Shown one piece after another: positions 54,816-63,657 of a stretch of 64,000 nt of DNA. Positions within the stretch are counted from its first letter, which is position 1, and each line of letters starts with the position of its first letter. A program made the translations under genes and the position numbers. Under the pieces are notes generated by a model that did not search any database, was not told where the DNA came from, and worked only from the letters and a program-made list of their open reading frames with translations. This DNA is from Roseateles sp. XES5. Lineage in GTDB: Bacteria; Pseudomonadota; Alphaproteobacteria; Rhizobiales; Rhizobiaceae. Where the stretch lies: assembly GCF_020535545.1 (NCBI RefSeq), contig NZ_CP084753.1, forward strand, positions 620,001 through 684,000, in the 5' to 3' direction.

Positions 54816-56897
54816 ATGCGCGACGCCAAATACGATATCCTGTTCGAACCCCTCGCGATCGGCCCGCATGTCGCGAAGAACCGGTTCTACCAGGTGCCGC
54901 ATTGCAATGGCGGCGGCTACCGCGATCCGTCCGCGGCCGCGGCCATGCGCGGCATCAAGTCGGAAGGCGGCTGGGGCGTCATCTTCACCGAGCAGACCGA
55001 GATGCACCACACCTCGGAAATCACGCCCTTCATCGAGCTGCGCCTTTGGGAAGACAAGGACATTCCCGGCCTTCGCCGCATGTCCGACGCCATGAAGGTG
55101 CATGGTGCCCTCGCCGGCATCCAGCTTGCCTATTCCGGCATCAACGGCCCGAACTTCTACACCAAGGAAGTGCCGCTTGCCCCCTCCGCCCTGCCGATCC
55201 GCACCTTCACCAACGACCCGGTGCAGGCCCGCGCCCTCGACAGGTCCGACATCAAGGATCTGCGCCGCTGGTTCGTCAACGCCGCCAGGCGCTCCAAGGT
55301 CGCCGGCTTCGACCTCATCTGTCTTTACGGCGCGCACGGCTTCGGCATCTTCCAGCACTTCCTGTCGCGCGCCACCAACCAGCGCACGGACGAATATGGC
55401 GGCAGCCTCGAAAACCGGTCGCGCTTCGCCCGCGAGGTCGTTGCCGATATCCGCGACGCCGTCGGCGACACGACCGCGATCACCATGCGCGTCAGCCTCG
55501 ACGAGACCATTGGCGAACTCGGCTTCTCCAATGCCGAAGTGCGCGAATTCGTCGAGATGAATGCCGACCTGCCCGACCTCTGGGACCTTGCGCACGGCGC
55601 CTGGGAAGACTGTTCCGGCCCTTCGCGCTTCAAGGAAGAGGGCGCGCAGGAACTTCTGGTCAAGGGCATCCGCGAGCTCTCCTCCCGGCCCGTCGTCGGC
55701 GTCGGCCGCTTCACCTCGCCGGACGTCATGGCGCGCATGATCCGCCAGGGCGTGCTCGACTTCATCGGCTGCGCCCGCCCGTCGATCGCCGACCCCTTCC
55801 TGCCGAAGAAGATCGAGGAAGGCCGCATCGAGGACATCCGCGAATGCATCGGCTGCAACATGTGCATTACCGGCGACATGACCATGTCGATCAGCCGCTG
55901 CACGCAGAACCCGACCTTCATGGAAGAATGGCGCAAGGGCTGGCACCCGGAGCGCATGAACGAGAAGGGCGAAAGCCAGACGGTGTTGGTCGTCGGTGCC
56001 GGCCCCGCGGGTCTCGAAGCCACGCGCGCCCTGTCGCTGCGCGGCTATGACGTGACACTGGCCGAGGCCACGACGACGCTGGGCGGCCGCGTGGCCCGCG
56101 AGCGCCTGCTGCCCGGCCTTTCCGCCTGGGGCCGGGTCGTGGATTATCGCCAATACCAGATTTCCCAGCGCACCAATGTCGAGACCTATTTCGACAGCCG
56201 CCTGACGGCGGAGGACGTGCTGGGCTTCGGCTTCGAGCATGTCGCCATCGCCACCGGCTCGCACTGGCGGCGCGATGGCGTCGCCCGCCAGCACGTCGTG
56301 CCCATGCCGATCGATCCGGCCATGACCGTCTGGACGCCCGACGACGTCATGGCGAAGGTTCACCCCGAAAACCTCGCTGGCAAGACCGTCGTCGTCTACG
56401 ACGACGACCACTATTACATGGGCGGCGTGATGGCCGAGGTCATGGCGAAGGCCGGCGCCAAGGTCATTCTCGTCACGCCCTCCGCCTATGTCTCCGACTG
56501 GACGCGCAACACGCTCGAGCAGGGCGCGATCCATGTGCGCCTCGACGATCTCGGCGTCGACATCCGTCTCAACCGAGGCGTCACCGCCATCCGCACCGGC
56601 GAGGTCGAGACCAACTGCACCTATACCGGCCGGAAGACCGCCATCGGCTGCGACGCCGTCGTCATGGTCGCCTCCCGTCTTGCCGAGGACGCGCTCTACA
56701 ACGACCTGATCACCCGGCAGGCGGACTGGGCCGATGCCGGCATCAAGACGGTCAAGATCATCGGCGATGCCAGCGCCCCGGCCCCCATAGCCTGGGCGAC
56801 CTATGCCGGCCATCGCTATGCGCGGGAACTGGACACGCCCGATATCGGCGACGCCCTGCCCTTCCGCCGCGAAGTCACCCAGCTCGAACCGGCATGA
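54816..56897 (+). CDS. hdh: Trimethylamine-dehydrogenase-family flavoprotein, probable histamine dehydrogenase
   Basis: A 693-aa iron-sulfur flavoprotein: an OYE-type FMN barrel (1-340), a [4Fe-4S] site (Cys344, Cys347, Cys350, Cys362) and ADP/FAD-like nucleotide-binding domains (about 380-690). Cys30 in RFYQVPHC matches the Cys that covalently holds FMN in trimethylamine dehydrogenase, and Tyr171/His174 in YGAH match its Tyr169/His172. The substrate bowl differs: Tyr60 is Gln60, Trp264 is kept as Trp263 and Trp355 is Asp354. As I recall, Gln/Trp/Asp is the set in histamine dehydrogenase, and the Rhizobium enzyme is also 693 residues. It would oxidise histamine to imidazole acetaldehyde and ammonia. 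Alternatives are dimethylamine- or dimethylglycine-type N-demethylases. Confidence 0.75.
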   Translation: MRDAKYDILFEPLAIGPHVAKNRFYQVPHCNGGGYRDPSAAAAMRGIKSEGGWGVIFTEQTEMHHTSEITPFIELRLWEDKDIPGLRRMSDAMKVHGALAGIQLAYSGINGPNFYTKEVPLAPSALPIRTFTNDPVQARALDRSDIKDLRRWFVNAARRSKVAGFDLICLYGAHGFGIFQHFLSRATNQRTDEYGGSLENRSRFAREVVADIRDAVGDTTAITMRVSLDETIGELGFSNAEVREFVEMNADLPDLWDLAHGAWEDCSGPSRFKEEGAQELLVKGIRELSSRPVVGVGRFTSPDVMARMIRQGVLDFIGCARPSIADPFLPKKIEEGRIEDIRECIGCNMCITGDMTMSISRCTQNPTFMEEWRKGWHPERMNEKGESQTVLVVGAGPAGLEATRALSLRGYDVTLAEATTTLGGRVARERLLPGLSAWGRVVDYRQYQISQRTNVETYFDSRLTAEDVLGFGFEHVAIATGSHWRRDGVARQHVVPMPIDPAMTVWTPDDVMAKVHPENLAGKTVVVYDDDHYYMGGVMAEVMAKAGAKVILVTPSAYVSDWTRNTLEQGAIHVRLDDLGVDIRLNRGVTAIRTGEVETNCTYTGRKTAIGCDAVVMVASRLAEDALYNDLITRQADWADAGIKTVKIIGDASAPAPIAWATYAGHRYARELDTPDIGDALPFRREVTQLEPA

Positions 56898-56907
56898 GGA
56901 CCAAGGC

Positions 56908-57981
56908 ATGACTGAGCCCAAGGCCATCGAAGTGAAGTCGGTCTCCAAAAGCTTCGGGGCCTATCAGGCGCTGAAATCGGTCAGCTTCCATATCGGCAGC
57001 AACGACTTCCTGACCATCCTCGGCCCCTCGGGCTGCGGCAAGAGCACCCTGCTGCGCATCGTCGCCGGCTTCGAAAGCCCCGATAGCGGCTCGATCCTCC
57101 TCAACGGCAGGGAAGTCGTCGCCATCCCGCCGCACAAGCGGCGGGTCAACACCGTCTTCCAGAGCTACGCCCTCTTCCCGCACATGACGCTGGAGCAGAA
57201 CGTCGCCTACGGCCTCGAAAACCTCGGCTGGGAACAGGCGCGCATCAGGACCCGCGTCGGCGAAATGCTGGAGCGCGTGCATATGGGGGCGATGGCGAAA
57301 CGCAAGCCCGCCCAGCTTTCCGGCGGCCAGCGCCAGCGCATCGCCCTTGCCCGGGCGCTCGCGCCCGAACCGGAGGTTCTGCTGCTCGACGAACCGCTCT
57401 CCGCCCTCGATCTTAAGCTGCGCCAGGCGATGCGCGACGAGCTTCGCACGCTGCAGCGCGATACCGGCATCACCTTCGTCTTCGTCACGCACGATCAGGA
57501 AGAGGCGCTCGACATGTCGGACCGCATCGCCGTGCTCGGCGGCGGCGAGGTGCAGCAGATCGGCACGCCGTCCGAGATCTACGAGGAACCGGTCAACCGC
57601 TTCGTCGCCGATTTCGTCGGCGAGACGAACTTCCTCGACGTGGAGGTGCTGGAAGCCGGCGTGGGCGAGGCGACCATCCGCATGCCCTTCGGCCTTGCGA
57701 TCACCGTGCCGGCGACCGGCCCGACCGACAGGGGCCGCGCGACGCTTTCGGTCCGGCCGGAGAAGATCAATCTCGGCAACCAGGCCGAGGGCGTGACCTT
57801 CGAGGGCCGCATCACCCACAAGAACTACATGGGCGGCTATACCCACTACACGCTCGACGTCGCGGGCACGGAACTGCGCGCCTCACGGCGCAATGCGTCC
57901 CGCGAAGGCGACACGATCCCGCTCGGCGCGACGGTCCCCGTCGGCTTCGTCGCCGGCTCGGCGCGGGTGCTGTCGGCATGA
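56908..57981 (+). CDS. PotA-like ABC transporter ATP-binding protein
   Basis: A 357-aa ATPase starting at ATG 56908, ten bases after the dehydrogenase stop. Walker A GPSGCGKST, Q-loop [11 protein letters not shown], signature LSGGQRQRIALARAL, Walker [14 protein letters not shown]-loop THDQEEA and a TOBE_2 C-terminal domain are present. It is the first subunit gene of a PotABCD-type importer in the same transcription unit as the amine dehydrogenase, so the imported ligand is likely that enzyme's substrate. Confidence 0.92.
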   Translation: MTEPKAIEVKSVSKSFGAYQALKSVSFHIGSNDFLTILGPSGCGKSTLLRIVAGFESPDSGSILLNGREVVAIPPHKRRVNTVFQSYALFPHMTLEQNVAYGLENLGWEQARIRTRVGEMLERVHMGAMAKRKPAQLSGGQRQRIALARALAPEPEVLLLDEPLSALDLKLRQAMRDELRTLQRDTGITFVFVTHDQEEALDMSDRIAVLGGGEVQQIGTPSEIYEEPVNRFVADFVGETNFLDVEVLEAGVGEATIRMPFGLAITVPATGPTDRGRATLSVRPEKINLGNQAEGVTFEGRITHKNYMGGYTHYTLDVAGTELRASRRNASREGDTIPLGATVPVGFVAGSARVLSA

Positions 57982-58907
57982 CGGAGAGCGCCCTCCATAT
58001 CCCCGCCGAAACGGCGCGCGGCCCCCGCGCCCGTTTCTGGCACGACCTGTCTTTCTGGGGCCTCCTGCCCTCGCGGCTCCTGATGGGCTTCGCGCTCATC
58101 CTGCCGATCTTCATCATCGCCGCGGTGTCGGTGGCAACGCGCGGCGCCTATGGCGGCTTCACCTGGGACGTCAACTTCGCCGGCTACAGCCAGATCCTCT
58201 TCAACGAGGGCTGGACGGGCGAGCTCGAATTCACCCCGCAATATCTCCTCATCATCGGCCGCACCTTCCTGCTCGCCGGCGCGACGACGCTGATCTGCCT
58301 CCTCTTCGCCGTGCCGGTCGCCTATTTCATCTCGCGCCAGCCGCCGGGCCGCAAGGCGGCGCTCGTCTATCTCGTCACGCTGCCGTTCTGGGTCTCGATG
58401 ATCCTGCGCGTCTATGCCTGGATGATCATTCTCGGCAAGGACGGCACGCTGCCGAACCTTCTCGAAACGCTGGGCTTTCCCGCCGGCATGAGCTTCATGT
58501 TCAACGACGGCGCGACGCTGACGGCCATGGTCTATACCGCCATGCCGCTGATGGTGCTGCCGGTCTTCGCCTCCATCGAGAAGCTGGACGGAACCCTGAT
58601 CGAGGCCTCGCACGACCTCTACGGCGACCGCTGGGTGACTCTGCGCCGGGTGATCCTGCCGCTGACGGCGCCGGGCCTGACCGCAGGCGCCATCCTCGTC
58701 TTCGTGCCTGCGCTCGGCGCGGTGCTGGAGCCGACGCTGATGGGCGGCGGCAAGCAGATGATGATGGGCTCGCTCATCCAGCTGCAGTTCGGCGGCGGTC
58801 GCAACTGGCCCTTCGGCGCGGCCATCGCCATGACGCTGATGGCGCTCGTCATGCTCTTCCTGATCGCCACCGCGCTGCGCGCCGCCCGCCGGGAGGCGAC
58901 GCCATGA
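57978..58907 (+). CDS. PotB-like ABC transporter permease
   Basis: A 309-aa permease with a polar N-terminal extension (about 30 residues) before the first helix. TLIEASHDLYGDRWVTLRRVILPLTAPGLT is the EAA loop, and FVPALGAVLEPTLMGGGKQMMMGSLIQLQFG follows as in PotB. Overlaps of 4 bp on both sides indicate translational coupling. Confidence 0.91.
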   Translation: MTESALHIPAETARGPRARFWHDLSFWGLLPSRLLMGFALILPIFIIAAVSVATRGAYGGFTWDVNFAGYSQILFNEGWTGELEFTPQYLLIIGRTFLLAGATTLICLLFAVPVAYFISRQPPGRKAALVYLVTLPFWVSMILRVYAWMIILGKDGTLPNLLETLGFPAGMSFMFNDGATLTAMVYTAMPLMVLPVFASIEKLDGTLIEASHDLYGDRWVTLRRVILPLTAPGLTAGAILVFVPALGAVLEPTLMGGGKQMMMGSLIQLQFGGGRNWPFGAAIAMTLMALVMLFLIATALRAARREATP

Positions 58908-59713
58908 GCATCCACCACGACGTCAAGCGTTATCCGGGGCTCGGCCCCCTCACCGTCTTCTTCTTTCTCTATCTCTATGCACCGCTCGCGGTCATCGTCG
59001 TCTATTCCTTCAACGCCAATCGCGTGGCCGGCGTCTGGACCGGCTTCTCGCTGAAATGGTACGGCTCGGCGCTCAACAATGCCGCGCTGATGAACGCGCT
59101 GAAGATCTCGCTGACCGTCGCCGCGGTCGCCACCGTCGTCTCCACGCTGATCGCGCTGTCCGCCGCGCTTGCCATCATCCGCGGCAAGAACCTGCGCTTC
59201 CGCAGGCTGTCGGAGACGATCGTCAACCTGCCGCTGCTGCTGCCGGAAATCGTGCTCGCCGTCGCGACGCTCATCCTCTTCTCGCTGCTCGACATCCAGA
59301 ACGGCATGGTGCGGCTCATCATCGCCCATTCCGCCTTCTGCACGCCCTTCGCCTTCCTGCCGATCCGCGCCCGCCTGCAGGGCATGTCGCTCGATCTGGA
59401 AGAGGCGAGCGCCGATCTCTATGCCGACCGCTGGACGACCTTCCGCCGCGTGACGCTGCCGCTGATCTTCCCGGGCGTCTTCTCGGGCGCGATGCTCGCC
59501 TTCCTCATTTCGATGGATGACTTCATCACCTCGAACCTGCTGTCGACCGGCGGCTCGACGACGCTGCCGGTCTATGTCTTCTCGCTGATCCGCGCCGGCA
59601 CCTCGCCGGAGCTGAACGCCATCGCGACGCTGCTGATCCTCGCCTCGCTCGTCCTTGCCACCGTCGCGCTTCTCGTCGCCGCGCGCGGTGCCCGTGAAAA
59701 TGCCGAACCATAA
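58904..59713 (+). CDS. PotC-like ABC transporter permease
   Basis: A 269-aa permease. VIVVYSFNANRVAGVWTGFSLKWY near the N-terminus is the PotC hallmark, and LEEASADLYADRWTTFRRVTLPLIFPGV is the EAA loop. ATG at 58904 overlaps the PotB-like stop; the open frame reaching further left is not coding. Confidence 0.91.
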   Translation: MSIHHDVKRYPGLGPLTVFFFLYLYAPLAVIVVYSFNANRVAGVWTGFSLKWYGSALNNAALMNALKISLTVAAVATVVSTLIALSAALAIIRGKNLRFRRLSETIVNLPLLLPEIVLAVATLILFSLLDIQNGMVRLIIAHSAFCTPFAFLPIRARLQGMSLDLEEASADLYADRWTTFRRVTLPLIFPGVFSGAMLAFLISMDDFITSNLLSTGGSTTLPVYVFSLIRAGTSPELNAIATLLILASLVLATVALLVAARGARENAEP

Positions 59714-59732
59714 TCAAAGAGAGGAACATGAC

Positions 59733-60749
59733 ATGAAGACGTATCTTGCAGCCACCGCCATCGCCCTTTGCTTCGCCACGGGCGCTCAGGCCGCCGGAGA
59801 ACTCAACATTTATGCCTGGGCCGAATCCATTTCGCCCGACCTCATCGCGAAATTCTCGAAGGAGAACGACGTGAAGGTGAATGTCGACAGCTTCACCTCC
59901 AACGAGGACCTCCTGACCAAGCTGCAGGCCGGCTCCTCCGGCTACGATATCGCAACGCCCTCGCAACACTTCCTGCGCGTGATGATCGACCAGGGCATCA
60001 TCGAGAACTTCGAGGCCAACAAGCTGAAGGCCTATGAGAACATCGAGGAGAAGTGGCGTAACCAGTGGTGGGACGAGAAGCAGGAATATTCCATTCCGCT
60101 CGCCTACGGCACGGCCGGCTTCGTGGTGAATACGGACCAGTACAAGGGCCCGACCGACAGCTTCAAGTATTTCTTCGAGCCGGACGGCGAACTGAAGGGC
60201 AAGATCGCACTCCTCTCCTATCCCGACGAGGTGATCGGCGCCGCCCAGCTCTATCTCGGCGTGCCCTTCTGCTCGGAAGACCAGGCGGAGATGAAGAAGG
60301 TGCTGGACCTGCTGATGGCGCAGAAACCGTCCGTTGCCGTCTACTCCTCCGACAATATCGCAAGCCGCCTCGCCTCCGGCGAAGTCTCGGCGCATTTCTG
60401 GTGGGATGGCGACTCCCTGCGCGCCCGCAAGACCGGCTCGCCGGTCAAGCTCGCCATGACCAAGGAAGGCCTCGTCGGCTGGATGGACAGCTACGTCATT
60501 CCGAAGGACGCGCCGAACCGCGACAATGCGGTGAAGTTCATCGAGTTCATGTCGACGGCGGAGAACGCCACGGAGCAGATGAATTTCTACTCCCATTCCT
60601 CGCCCATGAAGGTCATTCAAGACAAGGTCGTCAACACGAAGGAAACCGCGCCGGAACTCTATCCGGAGGTTCCGATCACCTTCTCGCGCACCTGCTCGGC
60701 TGCCGCGCAGGATCTGGTGACCCGCGTCTGGACGCAGCTTCTGCAGTAA
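59733..60749 (+). CDS. PotD-like periplasmic binding protein (putative amine ligand)
   Basis: A 338-aa secreted binding protein with a signal peptide ending near AQAAGE. The mature start LNIYAWAESISPDLIAKFSKENDVKVNVDSFTSNEDLLTKLQAGSSGYDI is the polyamine-binding pattern, and CSEDQ and the C-terminal FSRTCSAAAQDLVTRVWTQL are present. It starts at 59733 with GAGAGGAA upstream. It is the last gene of the amine dehydrogenase/transporter unit. The ligand is inferred as histamine or a related biogenic amine from the operon. Confidence 0.9.
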   Translation: MKTYLAATAIALCFATGAQAAGELNIYAWAESISPDLIAKFSKENDVKVNVDSFTSNEDLLTKLQAGSSGYDIATPSQHFLRVMIDQGIIENFEANKLKAYENIEEKWRNQWWDEKQEYSIPLAYGTAGFVVNTDQYKGPTDSFKYFFEPDGELKGKIALLSYPDEVIGAAQLYLGVPFCSEDQAEMKKVLDLLMAQKPSVAVYSSDNIASRLASGEVSAHFWWDGDSLRARKTGSPVKLAMTKEGLVGWMDSYVIPKDAPNRDNAVKFIEFMSTAENATEQMNFYSHSSPMKVIQDKVVNTKETAPELYPEVPITFSRTCSAAAQDLVTRVWTQLLQ

Positions 60750-60755
60750 CACGAG

Positions 60756-60776
60756 GCGGGGGCCGAAGGCCCCCGC
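60756..60776 (+). terminator. Stem-loop after the PotD-like gene
   Basis: GCGGGGGCC (60756-60764) pairs with GGCCCCCGC (60768-60776) around a GAA loop, 6 bp after the stop. There is no real T-run, so termination strength is uncertain. Confidence 0.6.
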
Positions 60777-60995
60777 GCTTCTGCCGGAGGCGCCGGCACC
60801 CGGGGCGATCTCATTCATCGTGATGGCCGTACACGTGCCGGCTCCGCTCCGACAGGAACCGTTTTTCCCGCCGTTCTGGATTGGGCGGCGAAATCCTCTC
60901 TGGCTTCCCGCGACACGACAACGACAGACCACGGTGCCGCAGGCACCGTGGATAAAAGGCGTCCAAGCGCTGTGATCGTCCGGCCGGCCGAACGA

Positions 60996-61694
60996 TCAGA
61001 GATACATTTGCTTGATCGTGTCGTCCTTCAGCATCTGCTCGCGCGTGCCCTCGACCGCGATCTGGCCGCGCACCAGCAGATAGCCGCGATCGGCGATCGA
61101 CAGGGCCTTTTCCGCATTCTGCTCGATCAGCAGCACGGTGCGCCCCTCGGCATGGATGCGCGCCACGGTCTCGAAATATTCGTCGATCAGTTTCGGCGAG
61201 AGGCCGAGCGAGGGCTCGTCCATGATCAGCAGATCCGGATCGCCGATCAGCGCGCGGGCGAGCGCCACCATGGCCTGCTCCCCGCCGGACATGGTGCGTG
61301 CCTGCTGGCCGATGCGCTCCTTCACGCGCGGGAAAAGGTCGTAGATCACCTCGAGTCGCGCCTCGAAGGGCGTCTTGCAGCTGGCGGCGTCATAGCCGAG
61401 CTTCAGGTTTTCGCGCACCGTGAGAGAAGGAAACAGCTTGCGCCCCTCCGGCACGAAGCCGACGCCGAGCGCACCGAGCTTTTCCGTGCCCGTGCGGGTC
61501 ACGTCCGCGCCCTTCATCGAAACCGTGCCGCCGTCGAGCGGCAGGAGGCCGGAGAGCGCCTTGAAGGTGGTCGATTTTCCCGCCCCGTTCGGGCCGAGAA
61601 GGCAGACGAGTTCGCCCTTCTTCACGCTGAGCGAAACACCGCGCAGCATGGAAACCTGCCCGTAGGAGGTGCTGATATTGGCAAGTTCAAGCAT
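60996..61694 (-). CDS. livF: Branched-chain amino-acid ABC transporter ATP-binding protein LivF
   Basis: A 232-aa ATPase of the Liv/Urt family. MLELANISTSYGQVSMLRGVSL is the typical LivF start, with Walker A GPNGAGKST, LGVGFVPEGRKLFPSLTVRENL, signature MSGGEQAMVALARAL (usual Q replaced by A) and Walker B LLIMDEPSLGLSP. ATG at 61694 overlaps livG by 8 bp. The HAAT family also includes urea (UrtE) and amide transporters, so the substrate is not fixed. Confidence 0.9.
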   Translation of the reverse strand: MLELANISTSYGQVSMLRGVSLSVKKGELVCLLGPNGAGKSTTFKALSGLLPLDGGTVSMKGADVTRTGTEKLGALGVGFVPEGRKLFPSLTVRENLKLGYDAASCKTPFEARLEVIYDLFPRVKERIGQQARTMSGGEQAMVALARALIGDPDLLIMDEPSLGLSPKLIDEYFETVARIHAEGRTVLLIEQNAEKALSIADRGYLLVRGQIAVEGTREQMLKDDTIKQMYL

Positions 61695-62478
61695 CTTCCA
61701 CCGCCTTCTGGCCGAGATAGGCCTGCTGCACGCGCGGCAACAGCCGCACCTCGGCGAATTTGCCGTGCGCGATCTTCTTGCCGTAATCGATGACCACGAC
61801 ATCCTGCGGCAGGTCCGCCACCAGACGCATGTCGTGCTCGATGATGAGGAAGGACAGGCCGGGATTTTCCGCCATGACGCGGCGGATATCGGCCATCAAG
61901 TCGGCCGTGTCGCGGTCGTCCATGCCGGAGGAGGGTTCGTCGAGCAGGATCAGCTTGGGCTTCGAGGCGAGCGCGCGGGCGATCTCCAGCCGTCGCCGGT
62001 CGGCCTGCGGCAGGATGCCTGCGGGCTCGTGGCGGCGGGCGAAGAGCTCGTCCGACAGGCTTTTCAGGATGCGTCCGGCCTCGTCGGCGCAACCGGCCAG
62101 CTCACGGCGAGCGCGGCCGGGGGCCAGGAGCGCCGTCAGGACGCCGGTCCTGGTGCGCGAATGCATGCCGATCATCACATTGTCCAGGATCGGCAGGTCC
62201 TCGAAGAGGCGTGAGGACTGGAACGTGCGGGCAATGCCCTTGGCCGCAACCTGATGAGCCGGAAGGCCCGTGATATCGACGCCGTTCAAGGCGACGCTGC
62301 CGGCGGTCGGCTTGTAGATGCCGGTGATCAGGTTGAACAGCGTGGATTTGCCCGCCCCGTTCGGCCCGATGATGCAGGTGATATGACCGGCCGGCAGGTC
62401 GAAATTCACGTCGTCGACGGCCACCAGCCCCCCGAAGCGGATGCCGAGACCACGCAATGAAAGCAGCGGCTCTGTCAT
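61687..62478 (-). CDS. livG: Branched-chain amino-acid ABC transporter ATP-binding protein LivG
   Basis: A 263-aa ATPase. LLSLRGLGIRFGGLVAVDDVNFDL and Walker A GPNGAGKST, ITGIYKPTAGSVALNGVDITGLPAHQVAAKGIARTFQSSRLFEDL are LivG patterns, with Walker B LILLDEPSSGMDD. The usual signature LSxGxQ is degenerate (GILPQADRRRLEIARAL), which occurs in LivG proteins. It overlaps livM by 4 bp and livF by 8 bp. Confidence 0.9.
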   Translation of the reverse strand: MTEPLLSLRGLGIRFGGLVAVDDVNFDLPAGHITCIIGPNGAGKSTLFNLITGIYKPTAGSVALNGVDITGLPAHQVAAKGIARTFQSSRLFEDLPILDNVMIGMHSRTRTGVLTALLAPGRARRELAGCADEAGRILKSLSDELFARRHEPAGILPQADRRRLEIARALASKPKLILLDEPSSGMDDRDTADLMADIRRVMAENPGLSFLIIEHDMRLVADLPQDVVVIDYGKKIAHGKFAEVRLLPRVQQAYLGQKAVEDA

Positions 62479-63653
62479 GAATGGGCTCCATAATGGCGCG
62501 GGCGCTGCGGGAAGAGGCCCTTGGGGCGCAGCACCAGGAAGAGGATCACCACGACCGACACGAAGAGCAGGCGGTAATCGGAGAAGATGCGCAGCTTTTC
62601 CGGCAGGAGCGTGAGCAGGAAGGCGCCAACGATCACCCCGAACGTGTTGTCCATGCCGCCGACGATGACCATTGTCATGATCGTCACCGAGACGAGGAAG
62701 GTGAAATTGTCGGGCGAGATGTAGGAAACGTAGAAGGCATAGATCGTGCCGGCGAAGGCCGCGAGGAAGGCGTCCACCGCGAAGGCGAGGATCTTGTACC
62801 AGGCGACGTTGATGCCCTGACAGCGCGCCGCCAGCTCATCGGCGCGGATGGCGTTCCAGGCAAGACCGATACGGCTTTCATGCAGGCGCTTGGCCGAGAG
62901 GATGGCAAGGCCGAGCAGCGACGCCGCGAGATAGTAGAAATTGGCCTGCGACGGCAGACGGAAACCGAAGACGACGATCGGCTGCATGAAGGAATGGCCG
63001 AAGAGGCTGGGCGCCGGGATGCCGACCAGACCGTTCGGACCGCCGGTCCAGCTCAGATTGTTCAGCATCTGGTGGATGACGATGCCGAAGGCGATGGTCA
63101 CGAGCGCGAGATAGCTGTCGCGTGCCCGCATGGAGGGAATGCCGAGCAGGAAGCCGAAGGCGGTGGCAACGAGGGCCGCGGCCGGCAGTGTCGCCCAGAG
63201 CGACAGGCCGAAATTGATGGCGAGCAACGCCGAGGTATAGGCGCCGATGCCATAGGTCGCTCCGGTCGCGAAATTCGGGATATTGGCGGAGCCGAGCTGG
63301 AAATTCAGCGCCAGCGCCAGCACCGAATAGAGCAGCGCGACGATGACGAGGTGCAGCGCATAGGTGTTGTTACCGAGGAAGAACGGATAGGCGAGCACGA
63401 TCACGATGCCAAGCGCCATCGCCAGCTGGCGGGACGAGCGGAAGGCGGAGATGATCGTCTCCTCGATGGCGGGGCGCAGCTGGATCAGCGCGAAAGCACC
63501 GCCCATGACCGCGAAAAGCGCAAGGACCAGGGGCGTCGATTCCGCCGTCAGCAACGCCCAGAGCAGGGCGGCGCCGATGATCTCGGAAAGCACGACGATA
63601 AGGACGGGCGGTAAGGCGGACTGCGACGCCGAAGGGATGGCAGAAGTGGACAT
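62475..63653 (-). CDS. livM: Branched-chain amino-acid ABC transporter permease LivM
   Basis: A 392-aa permease with 9-10 hydrophobic segments. The sequence LNFQLGSANIPNFATGATYGIGAYTSALLA corresponds to the LivM/LivH pore motif, and FGIVIHQMLNNLSWTGGPNGLVGIPAP and ESRIGLAWNAIRADELAARCQGINVAWYKI are characteristic. It starts at 63653, 4 bp before the stop of the LivH-type gene. Confidence 0.9.
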   Translation of the reverse strand: MSTSAIPSASQSALPPVLIVVLSEIIGAALLWALLTAESTPLVLALFAVMGGAFALIQLRPAIEETIISAFRSSRQLAMALGIVIVLAYPFFLGNNTYALHLVIVALLYSVLALALNFQLGSANIPNFATGATYGIGAYTSALLAINFGLSLWATLPAAALVATAFGFLLGIPSMRARDSYLALVTIAFGIVIHQMLNNLSWTGGPNGLVGIPAPSLFGHSFMQPIVVFGFRLPSQANFYYLAASLLGLAILSAKRLHESRIGLAWNAIRADELAARCQGINVAWYKILAFAVDAFLAAFAGTIYAFYVSYISPDNFTFLVSVTIMTMVIVGGMDNTFGVIVGAFLLTLLPEKLRIFSDYRLLFVSVVVILFLVLRPKGLFPQRPRHYGAHS

Positions 63654-63657
63654 GCGC

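Noticed and set aside
54723..56948. About 741-codon open frame on the minus strand opposite the amine dehydrogenase
   Set aside because: It lacks any recognisable domain and lies opposite a gene with intact Fe-S and flavin motifs.
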